Shown: positions 22,080 to 35,457 of the stretch, piece by piece | How positions within the stretch are numbered: position 1 is the stretch's first letter | Layout of the letters: each line of letters starts with the position of its first letter | Assembly (NCBI GenBank): GCA_029931535.1 | Contig: JAQPZY010000700.1 | Location: 1 to 64,000 of the forward strand | Reading direction: 5' to 3' | DNA length: 64,000 nucleotides | Origin: Margaritifera margaritifera | Lineage: Eukaryota; Mollusca; Bivalvia; Unionida; Margaritiferidae | Made by a program: the position numbers and the translations under genes | The notes under the pieces: model-generated | Seen by the model: only the letters and a program-made list of their open reading frames with translations | Told to the model about the DNA's origin: nothing | The model's database searches: none

Positions 22080-22248
22080 TCTGAAACAGTAACACAAGAT
22101 TATTTAGTGCCGGGGCAATTGGAGTAAAGTGCCTTACACAAGAACACACCACAGTAGCTTACCAGGGTGATCCGATGATAGGATTCAAACCTGCATCCTT
22201 TCAGTCACAAATTCAGTATGTTAATCACTTTACCACCGCAGCTCCAGT
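22080..22248 (-). repeat. tRNA-derived SINE
   Basis: On the minus strand the sequence begins near 'ggtggtaaagtgattaac' and contains a B-box-like ggtttgaatcc (22181-22191 on the plus strand, reversed). It then has a tail with 'gtgttcttgtgtaaggcac' and 'tttactccaattgcc', the form of V-SINE-type conserved tails. Related copies are at 41030 and 63815. Confidence 0.7.
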
Positions 22249-22355
22249 CTTCAATCATCACCTCTTATGACAAACGAGTTACTGGTAATATTGTGATCAA
22301 CCATTTCAAGAGGGCTGGGTTTTTCCCTGGCCTTTATGTGCCTATGTGCCATTTT

Positions 22356-22478
22356 GTTTTACTTGTCCTATACTGTTTAAGACGTTGTTTTACTTGTCCT
22401 ATACTGTTTACTTGTCCTATACTGTTTAAGATGTTGAATTCTTTTACTTGTCCTATACTGTTTAAGATGTTGAATTCT
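22356..22478 (+). repeat. Short tandem repeat, about 36-base unit
   Basis: Four imperfect copies of ttttacttgtcctatactg followed by tttaagatgttgaattc. One copy is truncated. Confidence 0.9.
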
Positions 22479-23288
22479 TACCTGGGGATAGGTCCAACTA
22501 AAGATGGATTGTTGATGTGAATATTTTTGAAACAGAAGCAATATTCTGTGTGAAGTTTTCTATACTGTGAACAGCCAACATTGATAGAATAAAGTGAGAC
22601 AATCATGAAAATATGGAACATTGCCAGATAAAAAGTGTGATCTTTATACATCCACAATACTAAAATAAAATAAATCATTTTCTATCCTAGCATTAGATAT
22701 TTCATGGTACAGCATGAGATTTTTCAACAGGTTGGAAAATGTTTGGAATCAGAAGTATAAATAAATTGTTAGACCTGAAAAAGAGACCTTCAAAATTTAT
22801 CTTCAAGTTAACTAACTCATGAGCAAATAAATTTCTAATTTTAACTTGGCTTTCCCAACATCGTAACTGGCAAAATATGTCTTTTCAAGATTATAATATT
22901 TATTTCATGTCAAATAACAGCTTTCAAAATTAGAATTTTTGGTGCACTTCTGGCATTAAAAAATTGGGTGCACAGTCAAGATTTCACATGCATTCTATAT
23001 TCTTGCAGGGTTATGGAAACTGTCGCTTTGCACATTTAAGCATAAAACATAAAGGTACTCTGTCTTGTCAGAAGAAATTGCACTCTATTCTCACCAATAG
23101 TGTTATCTTATTGACAAGTCTGTGCAGCCAATTTTGGATAGCTCACTTCTACCATATTTTGTTTTTGAAGTTGAGATGGAACCTACTGCTGTACATGTAC
23201 TTCTGTTTCTCATTGAAATAAGAGTAGAAATAAGTATACTGCAAGACTTTTAAGTAAAATATTTTACAACCGTTAATTATAAATTCTC
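22479..23288. other. Unassigned AT-rich sequence
   Basis: Nothing recognised. The short open frame 22964-23221 has no domain or splice support. Confidence 0.5.
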
Positions 23289-23506
23289 AAGTATATACTC
23301 GCTTATAAGTCAAGTTCAACTGCAAACAACACAGGCCCTTTCTGCCGTCAAATAATGCACCGGCACATCAGGGTCTATGTTGTTTATTCTACAGATTACT
23401 CCTAACAAACTGCATAGACCCAGATCTGCTGGCGCATTATGCGGCAGCAGATCTGGGTCTGTGCAGTTTGCAGTTGGATCAAACTTATATTGAGTAAATA
23501 CAGTAT
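23289..23506 (-). mobile_element. Double-hairpin MITE, copy 1
   Basis: Outer inverted ends 'gtatatactcgcttataag' (23291-23309) and, reversed, 'tactgtatttactcaatat' near 23500. Between them are two successive palindromes of about 65 bases. The first (23323-23386) has arms caaacaacacaggcc / ggtctatgttgttt. The second (23406-23470) has arms caaactgcatagacccagat / atctgggtctgtgcagtttg, around the loop region gcgcattatgcgg. The order of the two hairpins is reversed relative to the copy at 51254. No coding capacity. Confidence 0.85.
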
Positions 23507-25239
23507 GCAAGGCTTGAATCAGCTGATTTGTCATAATCTGACTTGCCAGTCCATTGATAATTGCTGCCTCAGTACTTATTGTATTCAATATGCACTAGCA
23601 ATTTTGGGATTTAAACCTAGATACAAAAATATTCTTACTACTACTTTTATCTAAGTCCACAATTTTCTAAGTATGTTCATCTTTAATACATGCACACAAC
23701 ACACTCAGTCATCAAGAAGTTCCAGATGCACAAAGTCAAAACTGGGTGCATTCTGCACGTGTCCACCCCATGTATTTTGAATGCTAAACAAGAATGCATG
23801 ACATACAATTACTGAATGTTCCAAAAGTGTCTTCATGCTCATGGGAAATTGTCTAATAGGAAGCACATGTAGCAGATTTCATCTTTCCCCGATGTGTACC
23901 AGTAAACTACATCAAGGTATTTGTTTGATCCTGTGAAAATGAACTTGCCCTAGGCAACATAGGCAATTAGAATTTCAAAGGCCTGATGAAATAAAGAATT
24001 TAATTTTAAAAGAGGCTGAATAATCATAACATTAGTAGGCACTGAATTTTGTCAGCTGCCAATTTGTAATGTAAACACTGGTATATTCTTGTGATGGCTG
24101 AAGACTTACTTAAAAACCCTTGTACCAGTAGCCACTTGTACCAGATACAACTAATCTGACACTTTTCATTTCCGATACAGCCCCTTTATAAAATAAATAT
24201 GTGCAAATAATTGTATTGGAAAATTAGTGCACAAAGGCTTTCCTGTATTTGTTATAGCAAGAATATGCACATATAAAAATGCTTAAGAAAATTGTCATAA
24301 AATTTGCTAATCAATTATGCTTCTAAATGATTCGCATGACAATGCATTCATTCCTCATAGGTGTGCTCACACATCCTTAGCATGCACAAAATTGCTAAAA
24401 ATAGTTTTGTTTTTAATTGTTCAATTTTATAAATTGCTCTTTGTGAATAATTTTGGTATTTCAGATTTTGTTATTTACTGGAAATTAACACATCAAAGTC
24501 ACAAAAATGTGTGTAAATCTAAGCATAGATAAATGGTGATCTATATTTTTGATCTGCCTCTAGTAATCCCAAATAAATAAATCAATAAGCAGATTCTAAT
24601 CACATAAGTAATGAGCAAGTAGCAGTGATGTTTGTGATTTTCATCCATCAATTGACTTACACTACTATTTGGAATTATGTTCTCAAGCATATACATTTCA
24701 ATAACTGTACTCAACAATGGATTATTCCAGCTTTATTTTAAGGCTAAATATAAGCCTTTTGTTTTTTAACTGAAGTATCCAGTAGTCTATCATTACCGTC
24801 ATTCGAGGATTTTACTTTTTGTATTCAAGCCACTTTAAGATAGACAACACATGTGTACCATGTTTTCTTATAATCAGATTATATAAAGGTTAAACTGAAC
24901 TTAGGTTATGCCATCCTTGACCAAAACGATATCAATGAAATCACTTGAACAGCGGATGACAATTCCCTAGGCTAACCTTGATAACTAAGAATCATATTGG
25001 GCAAGTGAAATTTCATGTAAGCAGCTGCATTTATTCACTTAAAAAAGAACAAAACTTTTCATTTTTAAACCATATTCCATTCATCAATCTTGCTGGGCCA
25101 ATAGGTTGAAACTGGAATTTGTTGCTCCCTACTAAAAATTAATAAATGAGATTCAATAACATTAAGATATTTCCATATAAATAATCATCATCAAATAGCT
25201 TTAGCTGCCTAGTGATTAATTTTCAGCGTATCAAGAACA
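23507..25239. other. Unassigned AT-rich sequence
   Basis: No gene, repeat unit or inverted element recognised. Only short unsupported open frames. Confidence 0.5.
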
Positions 25240-26690
25240 GAAGGACAGACTTGTAAAACGCACTCTTGAGCATGTCATCTGATGTGATTACTGGGACTAA
25301 AACTCAGACTGATGAGAATTATCTTGATGCTGAGATTCTTCCTAGTAACATCCCAAGTGAACACGTATATAAAGTATTCCAGAAATATAGGAAAAAGATG
25401 GTGAATAAAGGTGGTGGAGGTGTTATCATATTGGTCAAACCAGATTAAGTGTGTGAAGAATGCACTGATCTCACCTCTGACTGTGAGATAAAAAGGGTTC
25501 ATGTAAAACACAAAATTAAATAGATCACCTACCAGACAGGGTCGTCTTCATCTGATGATTACATCCCATCCAGGGCTTGTAGAAAACACACATCATCTGC
25601 CCTCCCATTGGAACGAGTGATCATGATATATACTGGCTATAAACAGACTACTTAGACCAATTCAATCCCAAAAGCCCCTAAAAACTGTTTGGCTTGTCAG
25701 TTTTCAGAGACAAATACCTAACATCTAATCCCAAGATAAAACCCTTGGAAAACAACTGGAATAAGTTTAAGGGTGTCATCTTCCAAAGCATGGATAAACA
25801 AATATCCCGAAGAAGAAAATCCACAGTAAGCCATATATACCATGGATAACACCTGGGATTAAAAGCTAATAATAACAAAGAACAGACTTTACAAAAGGAG
25901 TACCAGTAAGTAGAACAACTCTGTGGAAGACAGGACAAAATTTAAAGACCTTCACTGCTTCGAATAAACTACATGCATCTTATTACAGCTGTCTAAATAA
26001 CATACTGGATCCAAAATTACATAGTACTGGTTACTCAAAGAATTTTTGGAAATATATGAAATCTAGAAAACAAGACACCTAAAGCATAGGTAGAGTGGAA
26101 AAAACTGCACAGAACAAAGCAGATATTTTAAATTAATACTTCACATTTGTTTTTACAATGGAGGATACACATAGTATCCCAAATAAAGGTGACTCCACAT
26201 ATGAACCTATACCAAAAATTTATATTTCTATCAGAAAAGTTGAAATATGCAATAGAAGATTAAATCCAAAAAATCAAGAGGTCCAGATAAGATGCCAATA
26301 TTAGTTCTGATAGAGACTGAAGAAATAACAGCAGCAGTCCTTGCATCCATCTACCAGAAGTCTCTTGACACATCTGAGGTACATGTACCATCCGACTGCA
26401 AAAATGATAGATCCAAACCAGAAAATTATCGCCCTGTATCACTAACTGCTGCTTCATCAAAAATTCTGGAACACATTATAGTCTCCCATGTAATGGACCA
26501 CATAGACAGCTAGAACATTCTGTATGAAAACCATTCCCTAGGGGACAGTATTATATCAAACTCCGTTCCTGATCTACATACTGTATATGACTGCCAACAA
26601 CCTACATATAACTGCCCACCACTTTACTGATGACTGCATAGCTTTGTATCAACAGATCAAAAAACTACAATGATCCTACATCTACCACAC
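25240..26690 (+). pseudogene. LINE (non-LTR retrotransposon) relic, plus strand
   Basis: A heavily broken LINE coding sequence. The endonuclease part contains ETEILPSN-like and NKGGGGVIIL motifs (25310-25445). A middle part has ADILN-type and FTFVFT residues (26110-26160). The reverse transcriptase start has SRGPDKMP followed, after a small deletion, by NDRSKPENYRPVSLTAASSKILEHII (about 26276-26490). A remnant of the FADD active-site region reads HHFTDDCIALYQQ (about 26615-26655). Many stops and deletions. The motif style suggests the Jockey/CR1 group. Confidence 0.75.
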
Positions 26691-26939
26691 AACTCCAGCA
26701 TCAGTAATATCTACAAGATACAGCCACTCACAGATTTCATGGCAAAGTATTATTTCCTCAGGTTCAGTTTTTGTCTTGCTGCATTTGCTAGGATTATGCA
26801 AGTATTAGTGTTCAACAGCACATCAGCACAATAATGGCTATATGGGGCCATGTAAAAATAAAGTTATAAAAAATGTAAACATGAAGAATTGCATGGACCT
26901 TTAAGAAAGCAAACCCTTCCAAATAAATGTAAACATGGG

Positions 26940-28920
26940 ATATTTATTACATTAATATAACTCTGTGAACTGATAATAAATCTGAATTTGTAAGACTTTG
27001 TACATCATATTTGCATAGTACTGGAGTAAAGTATGTAAGATTTATACTTCTTTCCAATCTACCAGTATATTTCAAATTCTTTAAAGTATTAACTTTCTCC
27101 CAGGCCTTTTCAGACAAATGCTTGACATGTTCATGGCATACAGAGTCACAAGACAATACCTAAATGAGTATGTTCGGATACTTCTTTAATGCTTTTGCCA
27201 TCTATCTGCATTAAAGGATGGTTACTGGGATTACATTTTTTTGTTATAAGCATTGATTCTGTTTTATCTAGATTAAAAGTCACTAGTGTACTATTTGAAT
27301 ATCTGAATTTAGAATTAAAATCAGCCTCATCTGGATTTTAAATATTATATATAGTGTATAATTGTTAGAGAATAGTCTAAGTGATGATTGTATATCAATT
27401 GCAATATCATTTATATATACATGTATTAAAAAGCACTAATGGTGCAAAGATTGATAGTGGTTTGAAATTCTGAAAATCGGGAATTCAGGACAACTCTTTG
27501 CTTTCATAGTGATAAATAATTTTCCAACCAAAACAATAAACTACCTCAAATGCAAATATTTCAAAGTTTAATAATCAATCCTGAGTGCCAAACACAATCA
27601 AACATTCTTATATTGAAGAAATAACATTCTTTCCCTGATCTGTAGCAAAGCAAATCATATTACAAATGTCTAATGATTGGTTGTAGGGTCACCAGCTATA
27701 AAATCTGATTGATTTTGTTACAATCAAATTATGCCTTACAATATAATTATTCAAATATTTAAAGACACGCTTTTCAAATATCTTGGACAAAATACCAAGT
27801 AATATTGGACAATAATTTCAAACATTTGTTCTGCAACCTATTATATATACTGGGGCCACATTCACAATATTTCCAAGAGTCTGGAAATCTTGAGATTTCA
27901 AAAAAAAATATTAAACACGTGACATGGTGGATACTTGATTGAACTTGCAATTTCTTTAAATAGCTTGGGATGCAATAAGTCTGGACCACATGCCTTAAAT
28001 TGATATAAGCAGATTATGAAGTTGTATACGTTATATTCATGATATTAGGGTAAAAAAAAGAGAAATACAGCAATTTATGTATACTTGTCTGGTTGAACAA
28101 TTTGATATTGTGTTATATTATCAATCTGTATTCTAGACTGTTCACAAAAGAAGTCATTAAATATTTTAGCTTTCTTTCCATCATCTGTTACCATAGCCCA
28201 GTTTACAATCAATGAATCACAAGATTTTTTCATGAATTTTCCCTGGATGTCTTTAATACATGAATGTTTGCACCATTCCTAAGAACAGCATGAAGAATTT
28301 TTAATGTTGTCTGTCATCCGATGATTATGAAAATATCTATAACAACATATTTTACAAATAATCCTGTTTCTTTTTTGACGGTGCAATAATTTAACCCATG
28401 TTGAGGGTTTTGTGTACAGTTTGCTTGATCATGAAGCCGCTTTCTTTGTCTAAATTTTCTAATTTCAGTGTGGGTCCATGGCAGATCTTTAGCACAAATA
28501 GTAACTGTTTTTTGTGGCACTCATTTACTTACTGCATACCAAATTATGTTTGTGAATTTAGCAGCATTGTCCTTAATACTGTTTTTTTTCATCAAGTATA
28601 TCATCCATTAAAACAGACTGCAAAAGTTAATTTAAGAAATTATAATCAAATTTATTGTATGACCATGTCACTTTTATAGCACCTGAATTCTGGAGTAGTG
28701 AATTTAAGGGTAACATATACTGGACAACTGTATCTGACTGCTAGAGTGAAATGGATCCAGAACACCAGCACTAAATAAGAACTTAGAGCCTGACACCAAT
28801 ATTATGTCCATCTGTAAAATTAGTTCTTGTATCATTTCCTGTAGATTACAAGACTGGCATAGCTGCAGTACTTTATTATTAGGAACAAGAAAATTTTCAT
28901 TAAAATCTCTCAAAAGGGCT
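26940..28920 (-). pseudogene. LINE relic, minus strand
   Basis: Read on the minus strand from 28920 downward. It has the endonuclease end (DFNENFLVPNNKVLQLCQSCNLQEM, about 28840-28915, then IDIILVSG), the linker WTHTEIRKFRQRKRLHDQA (about 28420-28480), RT fragments around FDCVWHSGL (about 27585-27620), INDIAIDIQSSLRLFSNN (27350-27430), FNLDKTESMLITKK (27240-27280), and the thumb region EHVKHLSEKAWEKVNTLKNLKY (27070-27135). It is collinear with a complete LINE coding order but full of stops. It probably belongs to the same broad group as the plus-strand copy to its left. Confidence 0.8.
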
Positions 28921-29439
28921 AGGGTAGCCTAGTTTAGTGTTCTGGGCTCTCTCGATGCTAATTCAACACGATCCCACATACATGATTTTTATTTGGTGGT
29001 CTATATAGTCCTCCAATCAGTATTTGCTTTCCATTTTAATTTTTTTTAAAAACAAAATATCCAATGACTTCCTTGTGCATTATTATATACCGGGTATATG
29101 TCTGATTCTGGACAATATTTAAATCTTATTTTATATTCAAGATTTTTTTAATCATGGATCAAATTCATATGAAAAAAGATTAGTTCTCAATAGATATTAG
29201 GATTCTATTGCGACTATTGCACTTGTACACAGCTATTCAAAGTTGTATTACAGTAGAACATGTCTTTCAAGACCACCCCGTCTGTTAAACAAAAGTCTCT
29301 CAAAGGGACTGATGCTCTACTGGCTAAAAAGAATTTCCTGGAATTCAAGATAAAATCATTTCTTTATTTAAACTGCTGAGTGTTGAAATGATCTCTAATA
29401 TTCTTGAGCAATAATATGTTCAAATTAGCTGCTGTAGCA
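28921..29439. other. Unassigned sequence
   Basis: Possibly 5' sequence of the minus-strand LINE. No repeat or coding signal recognised. Confidence 0.4.
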
Positions 29440-31190
29440 GCCATAATGGATGAGGATCAGCACCATTTTCATTTAGAACAAACTAGAGACCACTAGAAGA
29501 CTTTTGGTGAAAACCCCATGCCAATATAACCATCCATTCAGGAGAATTAAAGATAAGATTTTCAATATGTTTGTTGTGGCAGACATATTGGATATCTGTG
29601 GGGCACTATTTTCATTCAGGACCAACTAGATATGATAAGAAGTCTTTTGCTGAAAACCCTATGTCGATATGACCTATCAATTCAGGAGGAGTTGCAATAA
29701 CAAGATTTTCAAGATGGCCACAATGGTGGCCATATTGGGCATCAGATCAGCATCATTTCGATTCAGGACCAACTAGATACCAAAAGAAGTCTTCTGGTGA
29801 AAACCCCATGTCTATATGAATTTCCATGTAACAGAAGCAGTGACAAGAAGACTTTCAAGCTGGCTGCCATGGCAGCCATATTTGAAGTGAGACTGGCACC
29901 ATTTTCATTCAGGATCAACTAGATATCATAATTAGTCTTCTGGTGAAACCCCATGCTGATATGACTTTCCTTTTAGGTGTAGCAGCCATAAGATTTTCAA
30001 AATGGCTGCCATGGTTGCCATATGTTTCAGTCAGATTGGCACCATTTTCATATAGGACCAACTAGATATAATAATTAGTCTTCTGTTAAAAATCCCATGT
30101 TGATAGGACTTTCCATTTAGGAGAAATAACAACAACAAGAGTTTCAATGATGGCAATACTGGATGTCAAATCAGCACCATTTTCATTTAGTACCAACTAG
30201 ACATAATAAGTCTTCTAATGATACCCAATGTCATCTGACTTTTCATCAAGGTGGAGCAGCGAAAAGATTTTTAAGATTGCCACTGTGGCAGGCATACTGG
30301 ATATGAGATAGGCACAATTTTTATTTTAGACCAATTAGATACCATAAGAAGTCTCTCAGTGAAAATCCCATGCTAATAAAACTTTCCATTCAGCAGAACA
30401 AGCGATAACAAGATTTTCAAGATGGCTGATGTGGTGACCATACTGACCGTCCAATCAGAACCAATTTTCATTTCAAGTCCAACAAGATATCATAAGTCTT
30501 CTAGTTAAAACCCCATATTCAAATGACTTCCCATTCAGGGGGATGAGCTGCCATTTGGCAATACTGAATGTCAGATAGCCATCATTTTCATTTAAGACCA
30601 ACTAGACATCATAAGAAGTCTTTTAGTGAAAACCCCATGCTGATATGACCATCCACTCAGAAGGAGTAGCAATAACAAGATTTTCAAGACTACCACTGTG
30701 CCAGCCATAATGGATGTCCAATCAGAACCATTTTCATTTAGGACCAGCTAGACATCATAAGAAGTCTTCTGGTGAAAACCCGATGTCAATATGACTTTCC
30801 CCTCAGGAGGAGTAGCTATATCAAGACTTTCAATATGGCTGCCATGGTGGCCATATTGGATGTCAGATCGACACCATTTACAACTAGGTCCAACTAGACA
30901 TCCTAAGAAGTCTCTTAGTGAAAACCCCATGTTCATATGTCCATCCATTCAAGAGGAGTAACAATAAAAAGATTGTCAAGATGGCTGCAGTAGTGGTCAT
31001 ATTGGATGTCTGAACAGCACCAGTTTCATTTAGGACCAAATAAATCTTGGCATGAATGTATAAAGTTTCCTGGCAATACTCGAAGTAATTTAGGAGGAGT
31101 AGCAATAACAAACTTGTGCTAATGGATGAACGGATGACAGACAATAGACCATCCATAAACTCTTCCGGTCTATGACCAGTAGAGCTCAAA
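29440..31190 (+). repeat. Satellite-like repeat A, array 4 with end module
   Basis: The best array of repeat A, about eleven units. The box 'accaactaga' recurs at 29621, 29768, 29914 (one mismatch) and 30057, giving a period of 143-147 bases. From about 31070 the tandem part gives way to the fixed closing block, ending 'ttccggtctatgaccagtag' and 'agagctc' (31164-31187). Confidence 0.92.
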
Positions 31191-31220
31191 ATCATGGTCT
31201 TTCAAGACATGTCATAACAC

Positions 31221-31551
31221 TATACAGCTATTCCTTGTTATAAATGCAGTAGTTGAGGTCCATCACTGCCGACCATGTTATGTACCGAACCGCATTATAA
31301 TGAGTACCATGATTATATATGGAACCTCAATATATTGAGAATAGCGTAATATACAAAACCATGGTATAGAGGGCACTATCAAAATTTGCTAAATAATGGT
31401 GTTTTGAAAAGGAAATAAAGATATAAGACTAAGTTTCACCTTGTTTTCTTTCAACCCATATTGTTATACATTGGTATGATTTTGGTCATGGGGTCCATAG
31501 TAATACTGCGATATAACCTGAATCGTGTTGTAACGGGGGCAGAGCTGTATA
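31221..31551. mobile_element. Mariner-like MITE
   Basis: The ends tatacagctattccttgtta and, reversed, tatacagctctgcccccgtt are similar inverted repeats starting at TA dinucleotides, as expected for Tc1/mariner-type elements that duplicate TA. The interior has 'cgcattataatgagtac' and 'gcgatataacctgaatcgtg', weakly inverted. No coding sequence. Confidence 0.6.
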
Positions 31552-31889
31552 ATCAACAAATGTGTGCATTGCAAATCTGGCCTCTCAAGGTAAGTGGTCT
31601 TTCAAGATGGATTTTACTGTAGATACTAAAGTACTTCTCATACATGGTCTAGCATGACTGCCCACTTTATTGTTTAACTGCCACAATATCAATTAACAAC
31701 AGTACTGTGAACGACACAATATACACGTGTCCAGTGTTTAATAGTCCTCTTTGTATAAGGCCCTAGAAGTGTATGGTAACTTTCCTTTTTTTGATTGACT
31801 CTGGAGAGTAATGACCAATGGGTCTCAACAACCTCTTTGGTAAAGATAAGTGCTCTTGAACTAAATTAATGTATAGAAACCTTTTTTAA

Positions 31890-32900
31890 AGTAGACTTAC
31901 CATGACTGTGACTCTGACCTCTAGATACCAGAATCTATAGGTTTCTTCATTACTCTAAGAGTAAGCCATCCCAAACAAAAAGTCTGGTCAAGAAACTTGC
32001 TCTAGAATAATTTTTCTTGAAGCCACAATGACCCTGACCTTTTGGACCTAATATCAATAGGCTTCTTCCATGCTTACAGTGCAAGCCCTCCAAAAACTTG
32101 GATCAAGGTATCTAGTTAAGAATTAAAGTTATTATGCAAAATCCATTGTTCTTCTTTCTGTCACAGTGAGTCTGTGACTATGACATTTTGATCCCAAAAT
32201 CGATAGGCTTCTTTATTACACAATATGTAACTCATCCACAACCTTTGGTGAAGGTATATGGTCAATAACTGAAATCTGTGCGCAGAAACTATTTTTATTC
32301 TTTCAATCACACTGACCTTGATCTTTGACCTTTTAACCCCCTAATCAACAGGCTTCTTCTTCACCCTAAGCGCAAGCCGTCCAAAAGGTTTGGTCCAGGT
32401 ATGTGATGTAGAATTTACATTATTGCGCAGGAACCCTTTTAATTTTTTTTAGACAGTGACCTTGACTCCAAAATTAACAGGCTTCTTCCTTACTCAAACT
32501 GCAAGCCATCCAGTAAAGTTTGGTACCTGCTGATGGTGGTGAACTGATGTTATTATACAGAAAACATTTTTCTTCTTTCAGTCACAGAGACCTTGACATC
32601 TGACCTTTTGACCAATAAATAACATTCTTCCTTGCCCCATCTAGTAAAGTTTGGTAACTGTAGATGGAGGAGAACTCAAGTTATTGTACAGATATAGTTT
32701 TTCTTATTTCACTCACAATGACCTTTGACCTTTTGATCTCAAACACGTCAGGGTCCTTCCTTGCCCCCAAGTGTACACCTTCCACAAAGTTTGATAACTA
32801 TAGATGGTAGACAACTTGAGTTATTGTGCAGAAAACTAAACTGGCAACTGACAGACAGATGAACAGATGAATGGACAACATCATAACATAATATACTCTG
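31890..32900 (+). repeat. Satellite-like repeat C array, forward
   Basis: About seven units of 130-150 bases. Each has 'tgaccttttga', 'aaaatcaataggcttcttcc', 'caagccatccacaaagtttgg' and 'gaactcaagttattgtgcag'. The 'aataggcttctt' box recurs at about 32055, 32201, 32346 and 32474. The same family occurs reversed at 54885-55780. Confidence 0.88.
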
Positions 32901-34556
32901 CCTGATGGTGGTCATATAAAAAGAGGATGTCTAACTACTTAATATTCATCCAAACTTTTTAAAAAACTTCATTATAAACTTTACAAACACAAAAGTATCA
33001 TTATAAACTTTACAAACACAATGCTAAGAATAAGCGTTATACTCAGAATCATATCATTTCATGTTAATAACAAAAGGATAATGATGCTATTTATCTTGTA
33101 GCCAAATTAATTTTGACAAAACAACTGGCCCATACGTGTAAAAAATGTTTTGAAACAATTAGCTTAAATAATAGAATGCATACGAATATTTATGAGAAAC
33201 ATCTAAACAAAAGGTTTTCAGTAAAATTGGTTGTGGCTGAAAAAATGTAATTTTGACAAAATCTGTGCAAAAATGTTTTTCAATTCCAGATCCAACCATG
33301 CCTATGCAAATCATTTTCATAACATCACACAATATTCTTGTTCTTGTCCTAGTATATTCCTCTACTGTATGGAAGGGTCACCAATTAGTACATGCAACAT
33401 GTCAGTCAGCTAGCACACAATTAACTGAAGCTGCATGATGTTATCCTAAGCATTGCCTACACTAAAATTCCAGAGAATAACATCACTTGTTAGGGATTTT
33501 GAGTCAAAGTCCGAAAACCAAAGGTATTTGTTGGATAAAACATTTTTCTTGCAAATTGGTTCAATTATCAAAGTTGTAGTAACTTTCTTACACGTAGCAG
33601 CTAAATTCCAAATTAAAACATGATCTTTTCACAAATGTTTGAAACTTTGTACCAATTTGCATCATTATATGAGGGGCTGCTTTAAAAATGTTGATTTGTG
33701 ATTTCCAAATTAGGAATTTTTTTTCACTAGCCCACAGGATCACCAAAATAAAAGTTTTACTTATCCTGCCTAAATTTCACTGATACTGCTAAAAGTAAAT
33801 AGAAGCCAATCCAATTTCTAATTCAACATTTATTTTTCATAAACATCAAATCAAAACAAAAGCAACTGTAATACATCAACAAGATTCACGAATGAAATAA
33901 CCCGTGCACTTTTGTATTTCTCAGAAAGTGCACAACATCATAGCATCTCCTGGGTCATACTCAGTGTTCTCCCGAGGGCCTTTTACCGTAGCGGGCCCAC
34001 TATGCTATCGTTTCTTCGGCCATTTGTGTTAATTTTCTCATCATTTCTGGTACTTTCTTACCGGTAGTCTCTTCATCATATTAGCGATCGCACTCTATTC
34101 TGACATCATCTAATTTCTGCCATTTTGATGGCAGCTGCGCACCTTGCAAATACTTCCACATGTTTACAACTCTCACCACACAATGCAATGAATGTTTATC
34201 AAGAACAATATATATATTAAAAGATATTGTTCGCTATGATTCTGGATTATTCAAGTCACGGAATGCGACCTTTACGATTGGTCAATTCTAGCCTAAGATA
34301 CCATACCATTTGTTATTATCAATAATTAAATCAGTGCTTGGGGGCAGTACACTAGGCTAGTTCCATGTACATGACAATAATCACAGTAATTTACTTTGAC
34401 AAATGGTTTAACACCTGTCCATTTGCACCATGAGCATTTATTATATCTCGTCAAGTAAAGGATATTGGTAAGTACTCAATTAACACAATAAACAGATCAA
34501 TTAACCATTAAAGGAAATGCCGAGTCACACAACCACTTCTTAACTGTTATGATTGT
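32901..34556. other. Unassigned AT-rich sequence
   Basis: No gene or known element recognised. A more GC-rich patch at 33960-34160 (cagtgttctcccgagggcc) resembles a hAT-type terminus, but no partner end was found. Confidence 0.45.
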
Positions 34557-35457
34557 GAACGGTATACTCACCAACACCTACACCTAAGTTTAATCTATAT
34601 ATTACATGCCATAATTACAATAAACTGTAGGAAAAATGTACATTTAGTTTTGCTACTAACCTGGATCTGCAGCTAGTTAAAATTCTTGTCACAAATAGGC
34701 AAAATCTATATAGATTAATATCAGAATACAAACAAAAAACATACTTACAAATTATATATACACAACGCTCACTTTAACTAGTCTACATGTCTAACTTTCG
34801 CCAAGTGATCGCAAAGTCAACTCCACAAATTCTGCAATGATCATTACCATGGCATGTGCTCAGCCTGAATGCTGTATTACCGCTCTCATGTTCTTTCTAA
34901 ATTTGTAAAGCACTATTGATTTGTCTTTTTTCTGATGCAACATGTTTTAAAGTTTAAAAAGAACCCTCTTCTCTAACATTTTTCAGTCATATAACATCTG
35001 AGAGTCACATCAATAAAGCTGTTTCACTTAACATCTGCCACCATTTTTTTAAGTATAGACTGGTCCACTAAAAAATTCTATGTATTAATATAATGAATCT
35101 GTGAGACAAGTTTTCAAATTGAAGAAACCTGTCTGTTTTCATGGAAATGTGTCATATACAGCTGCTATATATAGAAAATAAAGAAAGTACATGGAGGTCT
35201 ATGACAAATATACTCTTATGCTATTCTTATGCAGCAGTCTTCTTTTTATTAGAATATTCTCAGATTTATATGCTGTGTGGGATTAAAGAGATGATAATAA
35301 AAATGACAAACACAACTTTTTATTGCTTTATTTTTATTTTTTTTAATGTACCAAAAAAGCATAATCCATGTACAGGCGAGCGTAAGACATAATAACTTAA
35401 GGTGAAAAAAGTGGAATGATTACGCCAAAAGTGTAATGGTTGGCAGGTATGGAACAG
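34557..35457 (+). mobile_element. TIR DNA element D, copy 1
   Basis: Element 34563-35451 (889 bases). It begins tatactcaccaac and ends gttggcaggtatg, an imperfect inverted repeat. Flanks GAACGG (34557-34562) and GAACAG (35452-35457) look like a 6-base target duplication with one difference. The whole interior matches 62880-63784 in reverse orientation. A short open frame (35141-35392) is conserved in the second copy, but nothing identifies it as a transposase. Confidence 0.85.

Noticed and set aside
22080..22248. tRNA gene suggested by a B-box-like sequence
   Set aside because: No cloverleaf could be paired; the V-SINE-like tail shows a SINE.
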